A DNA stretch of 6,387 nt from Crocinitomicaceae bacterium (GCA_013215515.1 JABSPC010000614.1:1-6387), one strand, 5' to 3'; shown: positions 1 through 6,253, counted from the stretch's first letter. Notes: generated by a model not told the origin, from the letters alone. Made by a program: numbers and translations.

Positions 1-154
1 TACCAAGCTTTGATAATTGTATTTTCAGTAGTCATACTCTTCGCTCAGAGACCACTCTACAACCTTTCGATCAAATAAGTCAATGATTACTGTCAGATAA
101 ATCCAACCCGTTGTGGTTTCAATATATGTAATGTCCGATACTCAAACTTGGTTT
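1..154 (-). pseudogene. IS3-family transposase OrfB (DDE integrase core), partial and broken
   Basis: From about 153 downward the minus strand reads NQV-stop-VSDITYI, then [20 protein letters not shown] and EWSLSE, the start of the retroviral-integrase-type catalytic core of IS3 OrfB. The D of VSDITYI is the first residue of the DDE triad. The tryptophan expected in NQVWVSDITYI is a TGA stop (144-142). Near 36-42 an extra base shifts the frame: the next words, [11 protein letters not shown], follow in a different frame. The N-terminal part of OrfB, normally around a hundred residues, is missing between the orfA remnant and this point, so an internal deletion joins the two. The gene runs out of the window at position 1. 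It is not functional as seen. Confidence 0.85.
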
Positions 155-419
155 CGCCTTTTTTAAGATCTCTGCTTCCATTTTTGCATCTCGTAACTCT
201 TTCCTTAAACGAGCTTTCTCTCTTCATCTGTAAGCTTTGCTTTTCCGTGATCTGGAAAGCTGTTATGCTTAAACTCTTCTTGTTCCTTTTTCCAACGGTG
301 GATCAACTGAGCTCCAATGCCCAGCTCTCGCGCTGCTTTTGCAACATTCTCCTTTTCTTCTGACAACTTCACAGCATTACGTTTGTAGACAGCCGTGTAA
401 CTTCTTTTCTTTTTGACAT
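155..419 (-). pseudogene. IS3-family transposase OrfA (helix-turn-helix subunit), frameshifted
   Basis: An ATG at 419 opens with MSKRK. After a one-base shift in the A-rich run around 402-408 the reading continues as KRSYTAVYKRNAVKLSEEK and ..VAKAARELGIGAQLIHRWKK, the helix-turn-helix of IS3/IS911 OrfA proteins that binds the IS ends. A second frameshift near 214-218, just after LTDEERK, is needed to continue as ARLRKELRDAKMEAEILKKA, the leucine-zipper-like C-terminal part. Without those shifts, stop codons end each frame. The usual short tail after EILKKA is missing because a deletion joins this point directly to orfB. The gene is clearly recognisable but cannot make a full OrfA. Translation across the breaks was done by eye. 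Confidence 0.85.
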
Positions 420-451
420 TTTGCTAATTTAAGTTCTAGCAATATCTTAAC

Positions 452-607
452 TTACTGTCCACTCTGATGTAGCACATCCACTTGGTTCAAATCTCCTTCA
501 ACGCAGTTTTTACAGAAAGTACATTCAAAAGAACAAATCATTGCATCTTTACTTTTATTGGGAAGGTGAGCGTTGCATCGTTCGCAATGAGATTTGATTT
601 TAAGCAT
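452..607 (-). CDS. DUF1272 small cysteine-rich protein, C-terminus replaced by the IS end
   Basis: A 51-residue protein starting at ATG 607. It carries C8-x2-C11 (CERC) and then ICSFECTFCKNCVEGDL with C25, C29, C32 and C35, the signature of the DUF1272 family, small presumed zinc-binding proteins of unknown role. In intact members this is followed by a CPNCGG knuckle and a basic tail. Here the family match ends at about V43, and the last residues, DVLHQSGQ, are read from the adjoining IS3 terminus. The product therefore lacks the final Cys pair and may not fold or bind metal normally. The start is preferred over the upstream ATG at 646 because the family begins just before the first CxxC and because 646 would lie 47 nt inside topB. 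With ATG 607 the overlap with topB is 8 nt (ATGCTTAA), suggesting translational coupling. It could be a pseudogene. Confidence 0.75.
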   Translation of the reverse strand: MLKIKSHCERCNAHLPNKSKDAMICSFECTFCKNCVEGDLNQVDVLHQSGQ

Positions 608-2726
608 TTGGCTGCTTTTTATCGAATTGAATGTTGAATTGTTCATCCATTAAGAAACGGCCTTCAATCTTTTCTTGGTTAGAAGGGTTCGTGATTCCTT
701 TGATCCAACCTGTCTTTTTCTTTTCGATAAGGTCCTTGAGCTGGTTGTCAGATAGCTTTTTACCCATTAATTCGAATGGAACTTTGAATCCACATTCTTT
801 AAAGTTTGTACACCCAGTAGCAGACTTTCCTTTCATTAATTTGGTCGACTTGCACTTAGGACAATCCATCTCTTCAAATGAAATTACTTTTTTGACACGC
901 TTTTGGGGTTCTGCTTTTTGTGTAGCGGCTTCAGCGGCCCGAAAATGTTGCATCGGCCTGTGCGTATTGAATATTACTTCGTCGGTAATTTCCCGAACCA
1001 TTTTATAGAGCTCCTGTTTAAAGACATCAAGATCGTATTCACCCTTTTCAATCAATCGAATTTTTCGTTCCCAATTACCAGTAAGTTCAGCGCTTTTTAA
1101 GAGTTCGTTTTGAATAGTGTCAATCAACGCGATTCCAGTTGACGTAGCTACGAGATTCTTTCGTTTTTTCTCAACGTATTTTCTGCGGAATAGTGTCTCA
1201 ATGATATTTGCACGCGTAGAAGGCCTTCCGATTCCATTGTCCTTCATTAATTCTCGCATCTCTTCATCATCAATTTGCTTGCCCGCGCTTTCCATTGCTC
1301 TAAGTAGAGTTGCCTCGGTGAAATGCTTAGGAGGAGATGTTTTTCCCTTGTGAACAACAGGTTCGTGAGGGCCTTTTTCACCTTCATCGAAATGCGGCAT
1401 TATCTTCTCTTCGTCCTTGTCTTTCTTGGCGTTTTTGTCTTCAGAAACGTATAATTCACGCCATCCTAGTTTCAAAATTTGCTTTCCAGTTGCTTTGAAT
1501 TCTAAATCACCTACTTTACCCAAAACTGTCGTATTTGAAACGAGGCAGGGTGGATAGAAAACGGCTATAAATCTTCGAACGATTAAATCGTAAATATTTT
1601 GTTCAGGATGACTCACTCCTGATGGGGATACTCCAGTTGGAATAATGGCGTGGTGATCCGTGACTTTCTTATCGTCGAATACCGTTTTTGATTTTGGAAT
1701 AGCTTTCTGGAGTAAGCTTTCTGTAAAACGAGAATAGTATTGTAAACCCTTTAAAATATTCGGGATTTTCGGGTGTAAATCGTCTGTCAAGTACGTAGTA
1801 TCAACTCTCGGATAAGTTACCAATTTCTTCTCGTACAATCCTTGAATCAGTTTCAACGTTTCGTCGGCAGAATAACCATACTTCTTATTGGCATCAACTT
1901 GTAGTGAAGTCAAATCATACAGTCGAGGATTTCCCTCTTTCCCTTCCTTTTGCTCAAAAGAAGTGATTTCAAATTCTTTATCTTTTAGATATTCGAGTCC
2001 GTTTTTTGCCTTTTCCTCTGATTTTAATCTTGGAATCTGACAATTGAACTCTTGATCTTTATATTTCGTTTTAAGCTCCCAATATTCATGAACGTCAAAA
2101 GCTTCTATTTCTTTGTGTCGTTGAACGATCATCGCCAGAGTAGGGGTCTGCACCCGTCCAATTGACAACGTCGATTTGCCTTGTCCAAATTTCTTCGTGA
2201 ACAATCGAGTACCGTTTATCCCTAGCATCCAGTCACCAATGGCTCTAGCGCTTCCAGCAGCATATAAATTGTCATATTTCGATGCGTCTTGAAGCTTTTC
2301 AAACCCTTCTTTAATTGCTTCTTCTGTCAATGATGAAATCCACAAACGTTTGATTGGAACTGTACATTTCGCCTTTAATAAAACCCATCGTTGAATAAGT
2401 TCTCCTTCTTGCCCAGCATCCCCGCAGTTTATAACTTCATCGCAGTTTTGCACCAAGCGTGCTATTGTGTTGAATTGCTTTTCTACCCCTTGATTTTCAA
2501 TCAATTTAATTCCAAAATTGGGCGGAATGATAGGAAGGTCTTCTAATTTCCAGTATTTCCAATTCTCGTTGTAATCGTGGGGTTCCTTTAAGGTGCATAA
2601 ATGCCCGAAGGTCCAAGTTACCTGGTACCCATTCCCTTCAAAAAAGCCGTCGTTTCGCTGTTTCGCTCCGAGGATTTCGGCGATGTCTTTAGCAACACTA
2701 GGTTTTTCGGCAATGCAGACTTTCAT
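600..2726 (-). CDS. topB: DNA topoisomerase III (type IA)
   Basis: A 708-residue type IA topoisomerase, which cuts one DNA strand, passes another through and reseals it. TopB enzymes mainly decatenate and resolve recombination or replication intermediates, often with a RecQ helicase. The N-terminal Toprim domain starts MKVCIAEKPSVAKDIAEILG (E7 is the expected general acid/base glutamate) and has GDAGQEGELIQRW at 102-114. Further motifs are ARAIGDWMLGINGTRLF (160-176), LSIGRVQTPTL (187-197) and LVTYPRVDTTYL (302-313), where Y305 is the expected catalytic tyrosine. DNGIGRPSTRA is at 496-506. A C-terminal Cys cluster (C622, C625, C639, C645) followed by a GKKLSDNQLKDLIEKKKTG segment matches a topoisomerase zinc-finger/C-terminal repeat. 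The middle acidic residue of the usual DxDxE motif is glycine (D103-A-G105-Q-E107), as I recall for some TopB subgroups. Full length; no strong Shine-Dalgarno. The stop overlaps the DUF1272 start. Confidence 0.95.
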   Translation of the reverse strand: MKVCIAEKPSVAKDIAEILGAKQRNDGFFEGNGYQVTWTFGHLCTLKEPHDYNENWKYWKLEDLPIIPPNFGIKLIENQGVEKQFNTIARLVQNCDEVINCGDAGQEGELIQRWVLLKAKCTVPIKRLWISSLTEEAIKEGFEKLQDASKYDNLYAAGSARAIGDWMLGINGTRLFTKKFGQGKSTLSIGRVQTPTLAMIVQRHKEIEAFDVHEYWELKTKYKDQEFNCQIPRLKSEEKAKNGLEYLKDKEFEITSFEQKEGKEGNPRLYDLTSLQVDANKKYGYSADETLKLIQGLYEKKLVTYPRVDTTYLTDDLHPKIPNILKGLQYYSRFTESLLQKAIPKSKTVFDDKKVTDHHAIIPTGVSPSGVSHPEQNIYDLIVRRFIAVFYPPCLVSNTTVLGKVGDLEFKATGKQILKLGWRELYVSEDKNAKKDKDEEKIMPHFDEGEKGPHEPVVHKGKTSPPKHFTEATLLRAMESAGKQIDDEEMRELMKDNGIGRPSTRANIIETLFRRKYVEKKRKNLVATSTGIALIDTIQNELLKSAELTGNWERKIRLIEKGEYDLDVFKQELYKMVREITDEVIFNTHRPMQHFRAAEAATQKAEPQKRVKKVISFEEMDCPKCKSTKLMKGKSATGCTNFKECGFKVPFELMGKKLSDNQLKDLIEKKKTGWIKGITNPSNQEKIEGRFLMDEQFNIQFDKKQPNA

Positions 2727-2833
2727 TGGTTTAATTCACGATTTCTGAGAGGTATAAAAATAGTGATTTCATGGGCTGATTTCGCTTGAGTCAAGGTCGT
2801 TTTATCAACAAGTTTTAAGCATGTTTTTTGAAT

Positions 2834-2985
2834 CGTATAACTTCGCTAACGCTTGTTTTTCAAAAGCTCTCGCTTTTTCTTGCTTTTGGATAGGTCGCAA
2901 GCTGTCATTTAGATTGTTGGATCGCCCTTCAGGCTTTTGGATTGTTTATGGATTCAATGAAACAAGAATAAGTCCAAAAAGGAGC
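2834..2985 (+). repeat. Intergenic repeat, left copy (inverted relative to the right copy)
   Basis: Bases 2834-2891 (starting CGTATAAC and ending CTTTTGGAT) match the reverse complement of 3489-3547 at about 53 of 59 positions, with one single-base gap. A second matching block, 2959-2985 (GAAACAAGAATAAGTCC then AAAAAGGAGC), aligns with the reverse complement of about 3447-3472. Between them the left copy has about 50 extra bases containing a second GCTTTTGGAT (2882-2891 and 2933-2942), as if a segment had been duplicated. Unlike the right copy, it has no intact terminal inverted repeat. Function unknown; this is an intergenic repeat family by inference from two copies. Confidence 0.75.
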
Positions 2986-2991
2986 TTTTCG

Positions 2992-2999
2992 TATCTTTA
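2992..2999 (+). promoter_or_regulatory. Possible -7 promoter element for the small secreted protein gene
   Basis: TATCTTTA fits seven of the eight positions of the Bacteroidota sigma-ABfr -7 consensus TAnnTTTG. It sits only four bases before the ATG at 3004, so transcription would start at or next to the start codon, implying a leaderless or nearly leaderless mRNA. No convincing TTG-type -33 element is visible at the right distance, so this call is weak. Confidence 0.25.
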
Positions 3000-3003
3000 G
3001 AAT

Positions 3004-3372
3004 ATGATGAAGTGCTTATTTCTTCTGCTTGTTTTGACGAGTAGTATTTCTTTCGGTCAAGCCGATTCTGTGTCAGCGCAATATTATCAAGGGAATTGGT
3101 GGTTGTATATACCTAGGTTTGCGATGATCTACCTTCGTATTGATGGTGAAAAAGTGTTCCGAAATGCAGAAGGAAGAGGAACTGATGGTCCAAGAGATCG
3201 ATGTGAATTCACAATGAAAGGAGATACAATGATTGTGAGCTTTAAGCAGGGTCCAATGGTGCTAATTTATAGTGATGGGAGATTACATTTATTGGAAATC
3301 GACAGTGGTGTTTCGTTTAGCCCGATTGAAGAAAGAACCGTGAGAAAAGCAAAAAAGAAGTTGAAAGAATAG
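3004..3372 (+). CDS. Hypothetical small secreted protein
   Basis: A 122-residue protein I do not recognise. It begins MMKCLFLLLVLTSSISFGQA, a typical signal peptide with a short basic start, a hydrophobic stretch and a likely cleavage around residues 18-20, so the product is probably periplasmic or exported. C4 lies inside the signal region and is not a lipobox. The mature part has alternating hydrophobic and polar residues with many aromatics (YYQGNWWLYIPRF, then MIYLRIDGEKVF, MIVSFKQG, VLIYSDGRLHLLEI), suggesting a small beta-rich fold, perhaps lipocalin-like, though this is a guess. It ends in a very basic tail, RKAKKKLKE. It is the only plus-strand gene in the window and is flanked on both sides by inverted copies of the same repeat. 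No Shine-Dalgarno is visible. The next codon is also ATG (3007), an equally possible start. Confidence 0.7.
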   Translation: MMKCLFLLLVLTSSISFGQADSVSAQYYQGNWWLYIPRFAMIYLRIDGEKVFRNAEGRGTDGPRDRCEFTMKGDTMIVSFKQGPMVLIYSDGRLHLLEIDSGVSFSPIEERTVRKAKKKLKE

Positions 3373-3441
3373 ATGGAGAATTCCAGCGAGTATATGCTTC
3401 TTGATGGTGATTTGCCAGAGCATGATGAGAAGTGATGTTTG

Positions 3442-3582
3442 GATCGCTGCGCTTTTGGACTAATTCTTGTTCAGTAAAACGACAATAAATCCAAAAGGCA
3501 AGAAAAAGAGAAATCTTTTGAAAAACAAGCGTTAGCGCTGTTATACGCTCCAAGAACTAAGTGATCCAAAAGCGCAGCGATC
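3442..3582 (-). repeat. Intergenic fold-back element, right copy, with 18-bp perfect terminal inverted repeats
   Basis: Bases 3442-3459 (GATCGCTGCGCTTTTGGA) are the exact reverse complement of 3565-3582. The pairing continues imperfectly inward: CTAATTCTTG at 3460-3469 against the complement of CAAGAACTAA at 3551-3560, after a small gap. The whole unit is about 141 bp and contains the 59-nt core (3489-3547) shared in opposite orientation with the left copy. Size and ends resemble a MITE or a REP-like intergenic repeat, but no clear target-site duplication is visible (flanks ATGTTTG and TAAAATC). It has no coding capacity of its own. Confidence 0.75.
3524..3550 (-). terminator. Weak candidate terminator downstream of folA, inside the repeat
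   Basis: On the minus strand, about 45 bases past the folA stop, GAGCGTATAACAGCGCTAACGCTTGTTTTT can pair AGCGT with ACGCT, or AGCG with CGCT across a CTAA loop, followed by TGTTTTT. The stems are only four to five pairs. The left repeat copy has lost some of the pairing (TTCG in place of AGCG), so the structure is not strictly conserved between copies. Confidence 0.25.
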
Positions 3583-3592
3583 TAAAATCCAT

Positions 3593-4099
3593 CTACCTCT
3601 TAGAATATTTAATCACCCCAAAACTCGCTTTATGCTTATCGTCAATCTCTTGATTTACAATCGTTTCAACAGTCCATTCTTTTAAATCAAAATCTGGAAA
3701 AAAAGTGTCAGCGCCGTACTTGTGATTAATATGCGTGATGTACATTTCATCGATGATTCCAGATTCCATAGCAAGCTTGTATATTTGACCTCCTCCAATA
3801 ATAAAAATGGTTCTTTCTGTTTCGTTTTTGTAGAAATTCATGCACGCGTCCAAAGAGTTAAATACTTGACAATCGTCTGCTTTAAATCCTTCCGTCCGGG
3901 TTAAAACAACATTTTCTCTACCAGGTAAAGGGCGGTATTTTTCAGGGATCGAATCGTAGTTTTTCCTTCCCATCACAACGATTTCTCCTTTGGTCGTATC
4001 CTTGAAGAACTTCATATCGTTTGGCAAGTGCCACATCAAATCATTATCTCTTCCAATCCCTTTTTCAAGGTCCATCGCAACAATTAAGGCTGTCTTCAT
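3593..4099 (-). CDS. folA: Dihydrofolate reductase
   Basis: A 168-residue cytoplasmic enzyme that reduces dihydrofolate to tetrahydrofolate with NADPH, recycling the dihydrofolate released by ThyA. Family motifs are in order: ALIVAMDLEKGIGRDNDL (4-21), LMWHLPNDMKFFK (21-33) with D28 as the catalytic acid, VVMGRKNYDSIP (41-52), RPLPGRENVVLTR (56-68) with R61 as the folate-carboxylate-binding arginine, FIIGGGQIY (99-107) for NADPH binding, and YITHI (120-124). Length is normal for the family. Two variations from textbook enzymes are visible: M22 where E. coli has proline before the tryptophan, and N47 where GRKT is commonest. Neither by itself shows drug resistance. Its ATG overlaps the upstream CapA-like gene's stop as ATGA, which favours translational coupling and fixes the start. 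Confidence 0.96.
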   Translation of the reverse strand: MKTALIVAMDLEKGIGRDNDLMWHLPNDMKFFKDTTKGEIVVMGRKNYDSIPEKYRPLPGRENVVLTRTEGFKADDCQVFNSLDACMNFYKNETERTIFIIGGGQIYKLAMESGIIDEMYITHINHKYGADTFFPDFDLKEWTVETIVNQEIDDKHKASFGVIKYSKR

Positions 4100-5499
4100 T
4101 CTATAATTTCTATTTTTCCTGGTTTAACAAGAACGATTTTGGCCTCGGCCATACCGCAATCCTTTATGAAACTAAGATTCGCTGCCGCTTGTTCTTTTGT
4201 TGAACATACACCCGATAAGATTGCATTTGAACCGTCAGACCTTAATGTTTCGTGAAGGTATGCACCCAAGTTTGGATCCATTAAAATATCGTCATTTGTT
4301 TTCGGTAAAAGCACTGAATAATACTGTGTCAAAAACTTGATGTACAATTGGCCGATTGGGGATTCTTCACTTACGATACTTTCTTCATTACCAGCATTTT
4401 CTTCCGCGTACAATTTCCTAGCATCGCTAAAGTAAAGCTTCATACGTTTGATATCTACTTCACCTAAAAAGCCCAGGCGGAATTTATTGTAATCAAAATC
4501 AGGTAGGATGTAATACGGTTTCGTTGCACCTTCTTGTTTTGCGAGAACATAAACGATATGGTGTTTTACTTCTTCTAATGTGATTTTATTGTCTTTCTTT
4601 TTAATCGTAGCTCCAACCATCACGCCTCCTCTTGTATGACGAATCTGCATGTTTGAAACAAAGTTACCAAGCGACCAAACTGTTAATTTGTCTTCGCCGT
4701 TGATCTCCTTTTTGACAATCGGCTGAACCACGTGTGGGTGTCCACCAATAACCATGTCTACGCCAATTCGGTAGCACAATTTCTCATAAGTTTTTTGATA
4801 ATTGTTGGGAAGTAATTTGTACTCAGACCCCCAGTGCATATTGCAAATAATATATTCTGCGCCACGTTCTTTTGCTTTCAAAACATCCGCTTTAATTACA
4901 TTACTGTCGATGTAATTTACAATTAAGGGTTTTGCCACGGACAATCCGTTCGTTCCGTATGTGTAATTGAGCATGGCTATTTTCATTCCGTTCTTTTTCA
5001 CCATTAACGGATAGGTTCTATCTCTTTCAGCTTGATTTCTGAAGGTTCCAGTATGCGCAACTCCAAGTTCGTCCAATTTGTCCAATGTTCGAGCAACGCC
5101 TTTCGATCCTCTATCGCACGAATGATTGTTCGACGTTAAAATGATATTGAATCCGGTGTTTATTAGCGTTTCTGGTAAATCATCTGGAGAAGAAAATTGT
5201 GGATATCCTTTGTACGGTTTTCCCGCTAGGGTAACTTCTAAATTTGCGATTCTCAGGTCGTATTCATTTAGAATTGGCTTTACGAATTTGAATGCGTCCT
5301 CGTACTCGTAAGAATTCGTTGTTTTGTTGAATGCCGCGTTAATCTGTCCATCATGCCCCATAACGTCTCCAACAAAAAGCATAGAAACTTCATTGTCTTG
5401 AGAGAATGAAAGGAAAGAAAGAGAAAAGAATATGCTACACAGCGACAGCACCTTTAATGTGCGGGTGTGGATCGTAATTGATAAGTTCAAAATCTTCAT
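4096..5499 (-). CDS. CapA/PGA_cap family exported protein (calcineurin-like metallophosphoesterase fold), possible SPOR-like C-terminus
   Basis: 467 residues from the ATG at 5499. The N-terminus is a signal peptide whose hydrophobic part [17 protein letters not shown] ends at about Q34, so the domain should act outside the cytoplasm. The PGA_cap domain shows [14 protein letters not shown] (39-52), RIANLEVTL (84-92), [14 protein letters not shown] (121-134), NMHWGSEY (220-227) and [11 protein letters not shown] (250-260), the family's metal-site-like motifs. Relatives include CapA/PgsA of poly-gamma-glutamate capsule synthesis, but most family members are uncharacterised and no other capsule genes are here. 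The last ~70 residues (YSVLLPKT through [19 protein letters not shown] to [12 protein letters not shown]) resemble a Bacteroidota SPOR domain, which binds peptidoglycan; this is tentative. The start is uncertain: ATG 5499 overlaps thyA by 65 nt, TTG 5511 by 77, and GTG 5451 by only 17 but with a poorer signal peptide. It shares ATGA with folA. Confidence 0.85.
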   Translation of the reverse strand: MKILNLSITIHTRTLKVLSLCSIFFSLSFLSFSQDNEVSMLFVGDVMGHDGQINAAFNKTTNSYEYEDAFKFVKPILNEYDLRIANLEVTLAGKPYKGYPQFSSPDDLPETLINTGFNIILTSNNHSCDRGSKGVARTLDKLDELGVAHTGTFRNQAERDRTYPLMVKKNGMKIAMLNYTYGTNGLSVAKPLIVNYIDSNVIKADVLKAKERGAEYIICNMHWGSEYKLLPNNYQKTYEKLCYRIGVDMVIGGHPHVVQPIVKKEINGEDKLTVWSLGNFVSNMQIRHTRGGVMVGATIKKKDNKITLEEVKHHIVYVLAKQEGATKPYYILPDFDYNKFRLGFLGEVDIKRMKLYFSDARKLYAEENAGNEESIVSEESPIGQLYIKFLTQYYSVLLPKTNDDILMDPNLGAYLHETLRSDGSNAILSGVCSTKEQAAANLSFIKDCGMAEAKIVLVKPGKIEIIE

Positions 5500-6229
5500 A
5501 TGTAAATGCAAAAATATCTTTTATTTCAGGATTTATTTTCATTGTCGGTAATTCCTTGAAGTCCCTGCTTAATTGTAACTCAACTTGTTCAATATGGTTA
5601 CTGTAAATATGAGCATCACCGAAGGTATGAACGAAGTCGCCCAATTCCAAATCACAAACTTGCGCAAGCATCATCGTAAGTAGAGCGTAAGAGGCAATGT
5701 TGAATGGAACACCTAGGAAAGTATCTGCACTTCTTTGGTACAATTGACAGCTTAACTTTCCGTCGGCAACGTAGAATTGGAACAGAGAGTGACATGGTGG
5801 TAAAGCCATATTGTCAACATCGGCAACGTTCCATGCTGAAACGATGTGTCTTCTAGAGTCTGGGTTGTTTTTTAGAGAGTTAACCAGTTTTGTGATTTGA
5901 TCAATTGTTCCTCCGTTTCCATCGGGCCAAGACCTCCATTGATGACCATAAACAGGGCCTAAATTCCCTTGTTCATCAGCCCAATCGTCCCAGATTTTGA
6001 CGTTGTTATCGCTTAGGTATTTAATATTTGTATCACCTTGTAAAAACCAAAGGAGTTCAATGATTATTGATCTTAAATGAACTTTTTTAGTTGTTATAAC
6101 TGGAAACCCTTCGTTCAAATCGAAACGCATTTGGTATCCGAAAACGGATGTGGTTCCGGTTCCTGTGCGATCTTCTTTCTTGGTTCCATTGTCCAGAATA
6201 TGCTGTAATAAGTCGTGATATTGCTTCAT
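5435..6229 (-). CDS. thyA: Thymidylate synthase
   Basis: A 264-residue cytoplasmic enzyme, the same length as E. coli ThyA and colinear with it throughout. It methylates dUMP to dTMP using methylene-tetrahydrofolate and releases dihydrofolate. Active-site residues are all present at the E. coli positions: R21 in DRTGTGT, W80 in KIWDDWAD, R126-R127 in PDSRRH, catalytic C146 in [15 protein letters not shown]166 and D169 in [10 protein letters not shown]177 in PFNIASYA, H207 and Y209 in HIYSNH. The C-terminus GAVAV resembles the closing PVAI tail. A modest purine-rich GGGAA lies a few bases before the ATG. It is the first gene of the thyA-capA-folA set, and its 3' end overlaps the CapA-like gene. 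The start is secure because MKQY matches the family N-terminus. Confidence 0.98.
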   Translation of the reverse strand: MKQYHDLLQHILDNGTKKEDRTGTGTTSVFGYQMRFDLNEGFPVITTKKVHLRSIIIELLWFLQGDTNIKYLSDNNVKIWDDWADEQGNLGPVYGHQWRSWPDGNGGTIDQITKLVNSLKNNPDSRRHIVSAWNVADVDNMALPPCHSLFQFYVADGKLSCQLYQRSADTFLGVPFNIASYALLTMMLAQVCDLELGDFVHTFGDAHIYSNHIEQVELQLSRDFKELPTMKINPEIKDIFAFTYEDFELINYDPHPHIKGAVAV

Positions 6230-6253
6230 TGTTTCCCGTTGGTTTTTTGCTTC

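Larger units (their letters stand above)
1..476 (-). mobile_element. Decayed IS3-family insertion sequence remnant, 3' end outside the window
   Basis: Reading the minus strand, this stretch holds broken pieces of the two IS3-family transposase genes in the expected order: orfA from 419 downward, then the DDE core of orfB from about 154 to the window edge. The proposed outer end lies near 476, where the minus strand starts TGTGCTACATCAGAGTGGAC. It begins with TG as IS3 ends do, carries a GTGGACAG-type motif familiar from IS3 termini, and coincides with the point where the neighbouring DUF1272 protein stops matching its family. The matching right end and any target duplication lie beyond position 1 and cannot be seen. 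Frameshifts, an internal deletion and a stop codon make it non-autonomous. The family is clear from the protein pieces; the subgroup is not resolved and the exact end is inferred to within a few bases. Confidence 0.85.
2727..3003. other. Intergenic region upstream of topB, repeat-rich
   Basis: This 277-base divergent gap separates topB (minus) from the small plus-strand gene, so it must hold promoters for both. No good open reading frame was found. The part next to topB (2727-2833) is AT-rich and unremarkable; I see no convincing Bacteroidota promoter (TTG then TAnnTTTG) for topB. From 2834 onward it is filled by the left copy of the intergenic repeat. Just before the plus-strand gene lies TATCTTTA (2992-2999), a near match to the Bacteroidota -7 element. 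Confidence 0.6.
3373..3592. other. Intergenic region between convergent genes
   Basis: This 220-base gap lies between the 3' ends of the small plus-strand gene and folA, so any terminators for both should be here. Most of it (3442-3582) is the fold-back repeat. The remaining 3373-3441 shows no gene or clear T-tract hairpin. Confidence 0.6.

Noticed and set aside
148..363. 71-residue plus-strand open frame
   Set aside because: It is antisense to the IS3 orfA remnant, whose minus-strand translation has clear family motifs; the plus-strand frame has low-complexity Leu/Phe/Ser content and no recognisable match.
608..646. Upstream ATG at 646 as the DUF1272 start
   Set aside because: It would add 13 residues without family resemblance and lie deep inside topB; ATG 607 fits the family N-terminus and gives a normal 8-nt overlap.
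631..1353. Several plus-strand open frames over topB
   Set aside because: They are antisense shadows of a well-supported topB reading frame, rich in Ser/Phe/Leu as expected from complementing Lys/Glu-rich codons.
3317..3553. 78-residue minus-strand open frame
   Set aside because: It overlaps the 3' end of the small plus-strand gene and the fold-back repeat, has no domain signal, and is best read as a chance frame.
2834..3582. CRISPR array or toxin-antitoxin cassette in the repeat region
   Set aside because: There are only two copies of the repeat, inverted and unevenly spaced; the enclosed gene encodes a single exported protein with no antitoxin-like partner.
3593..4099. folA as an acquired trimethoprim-resistance dfr gene
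   Set aside because: It is embedded in an overlapping chromosomal thyA set with no integron or IS beside it; the residue variations seen do not by themselves indicate resistance.
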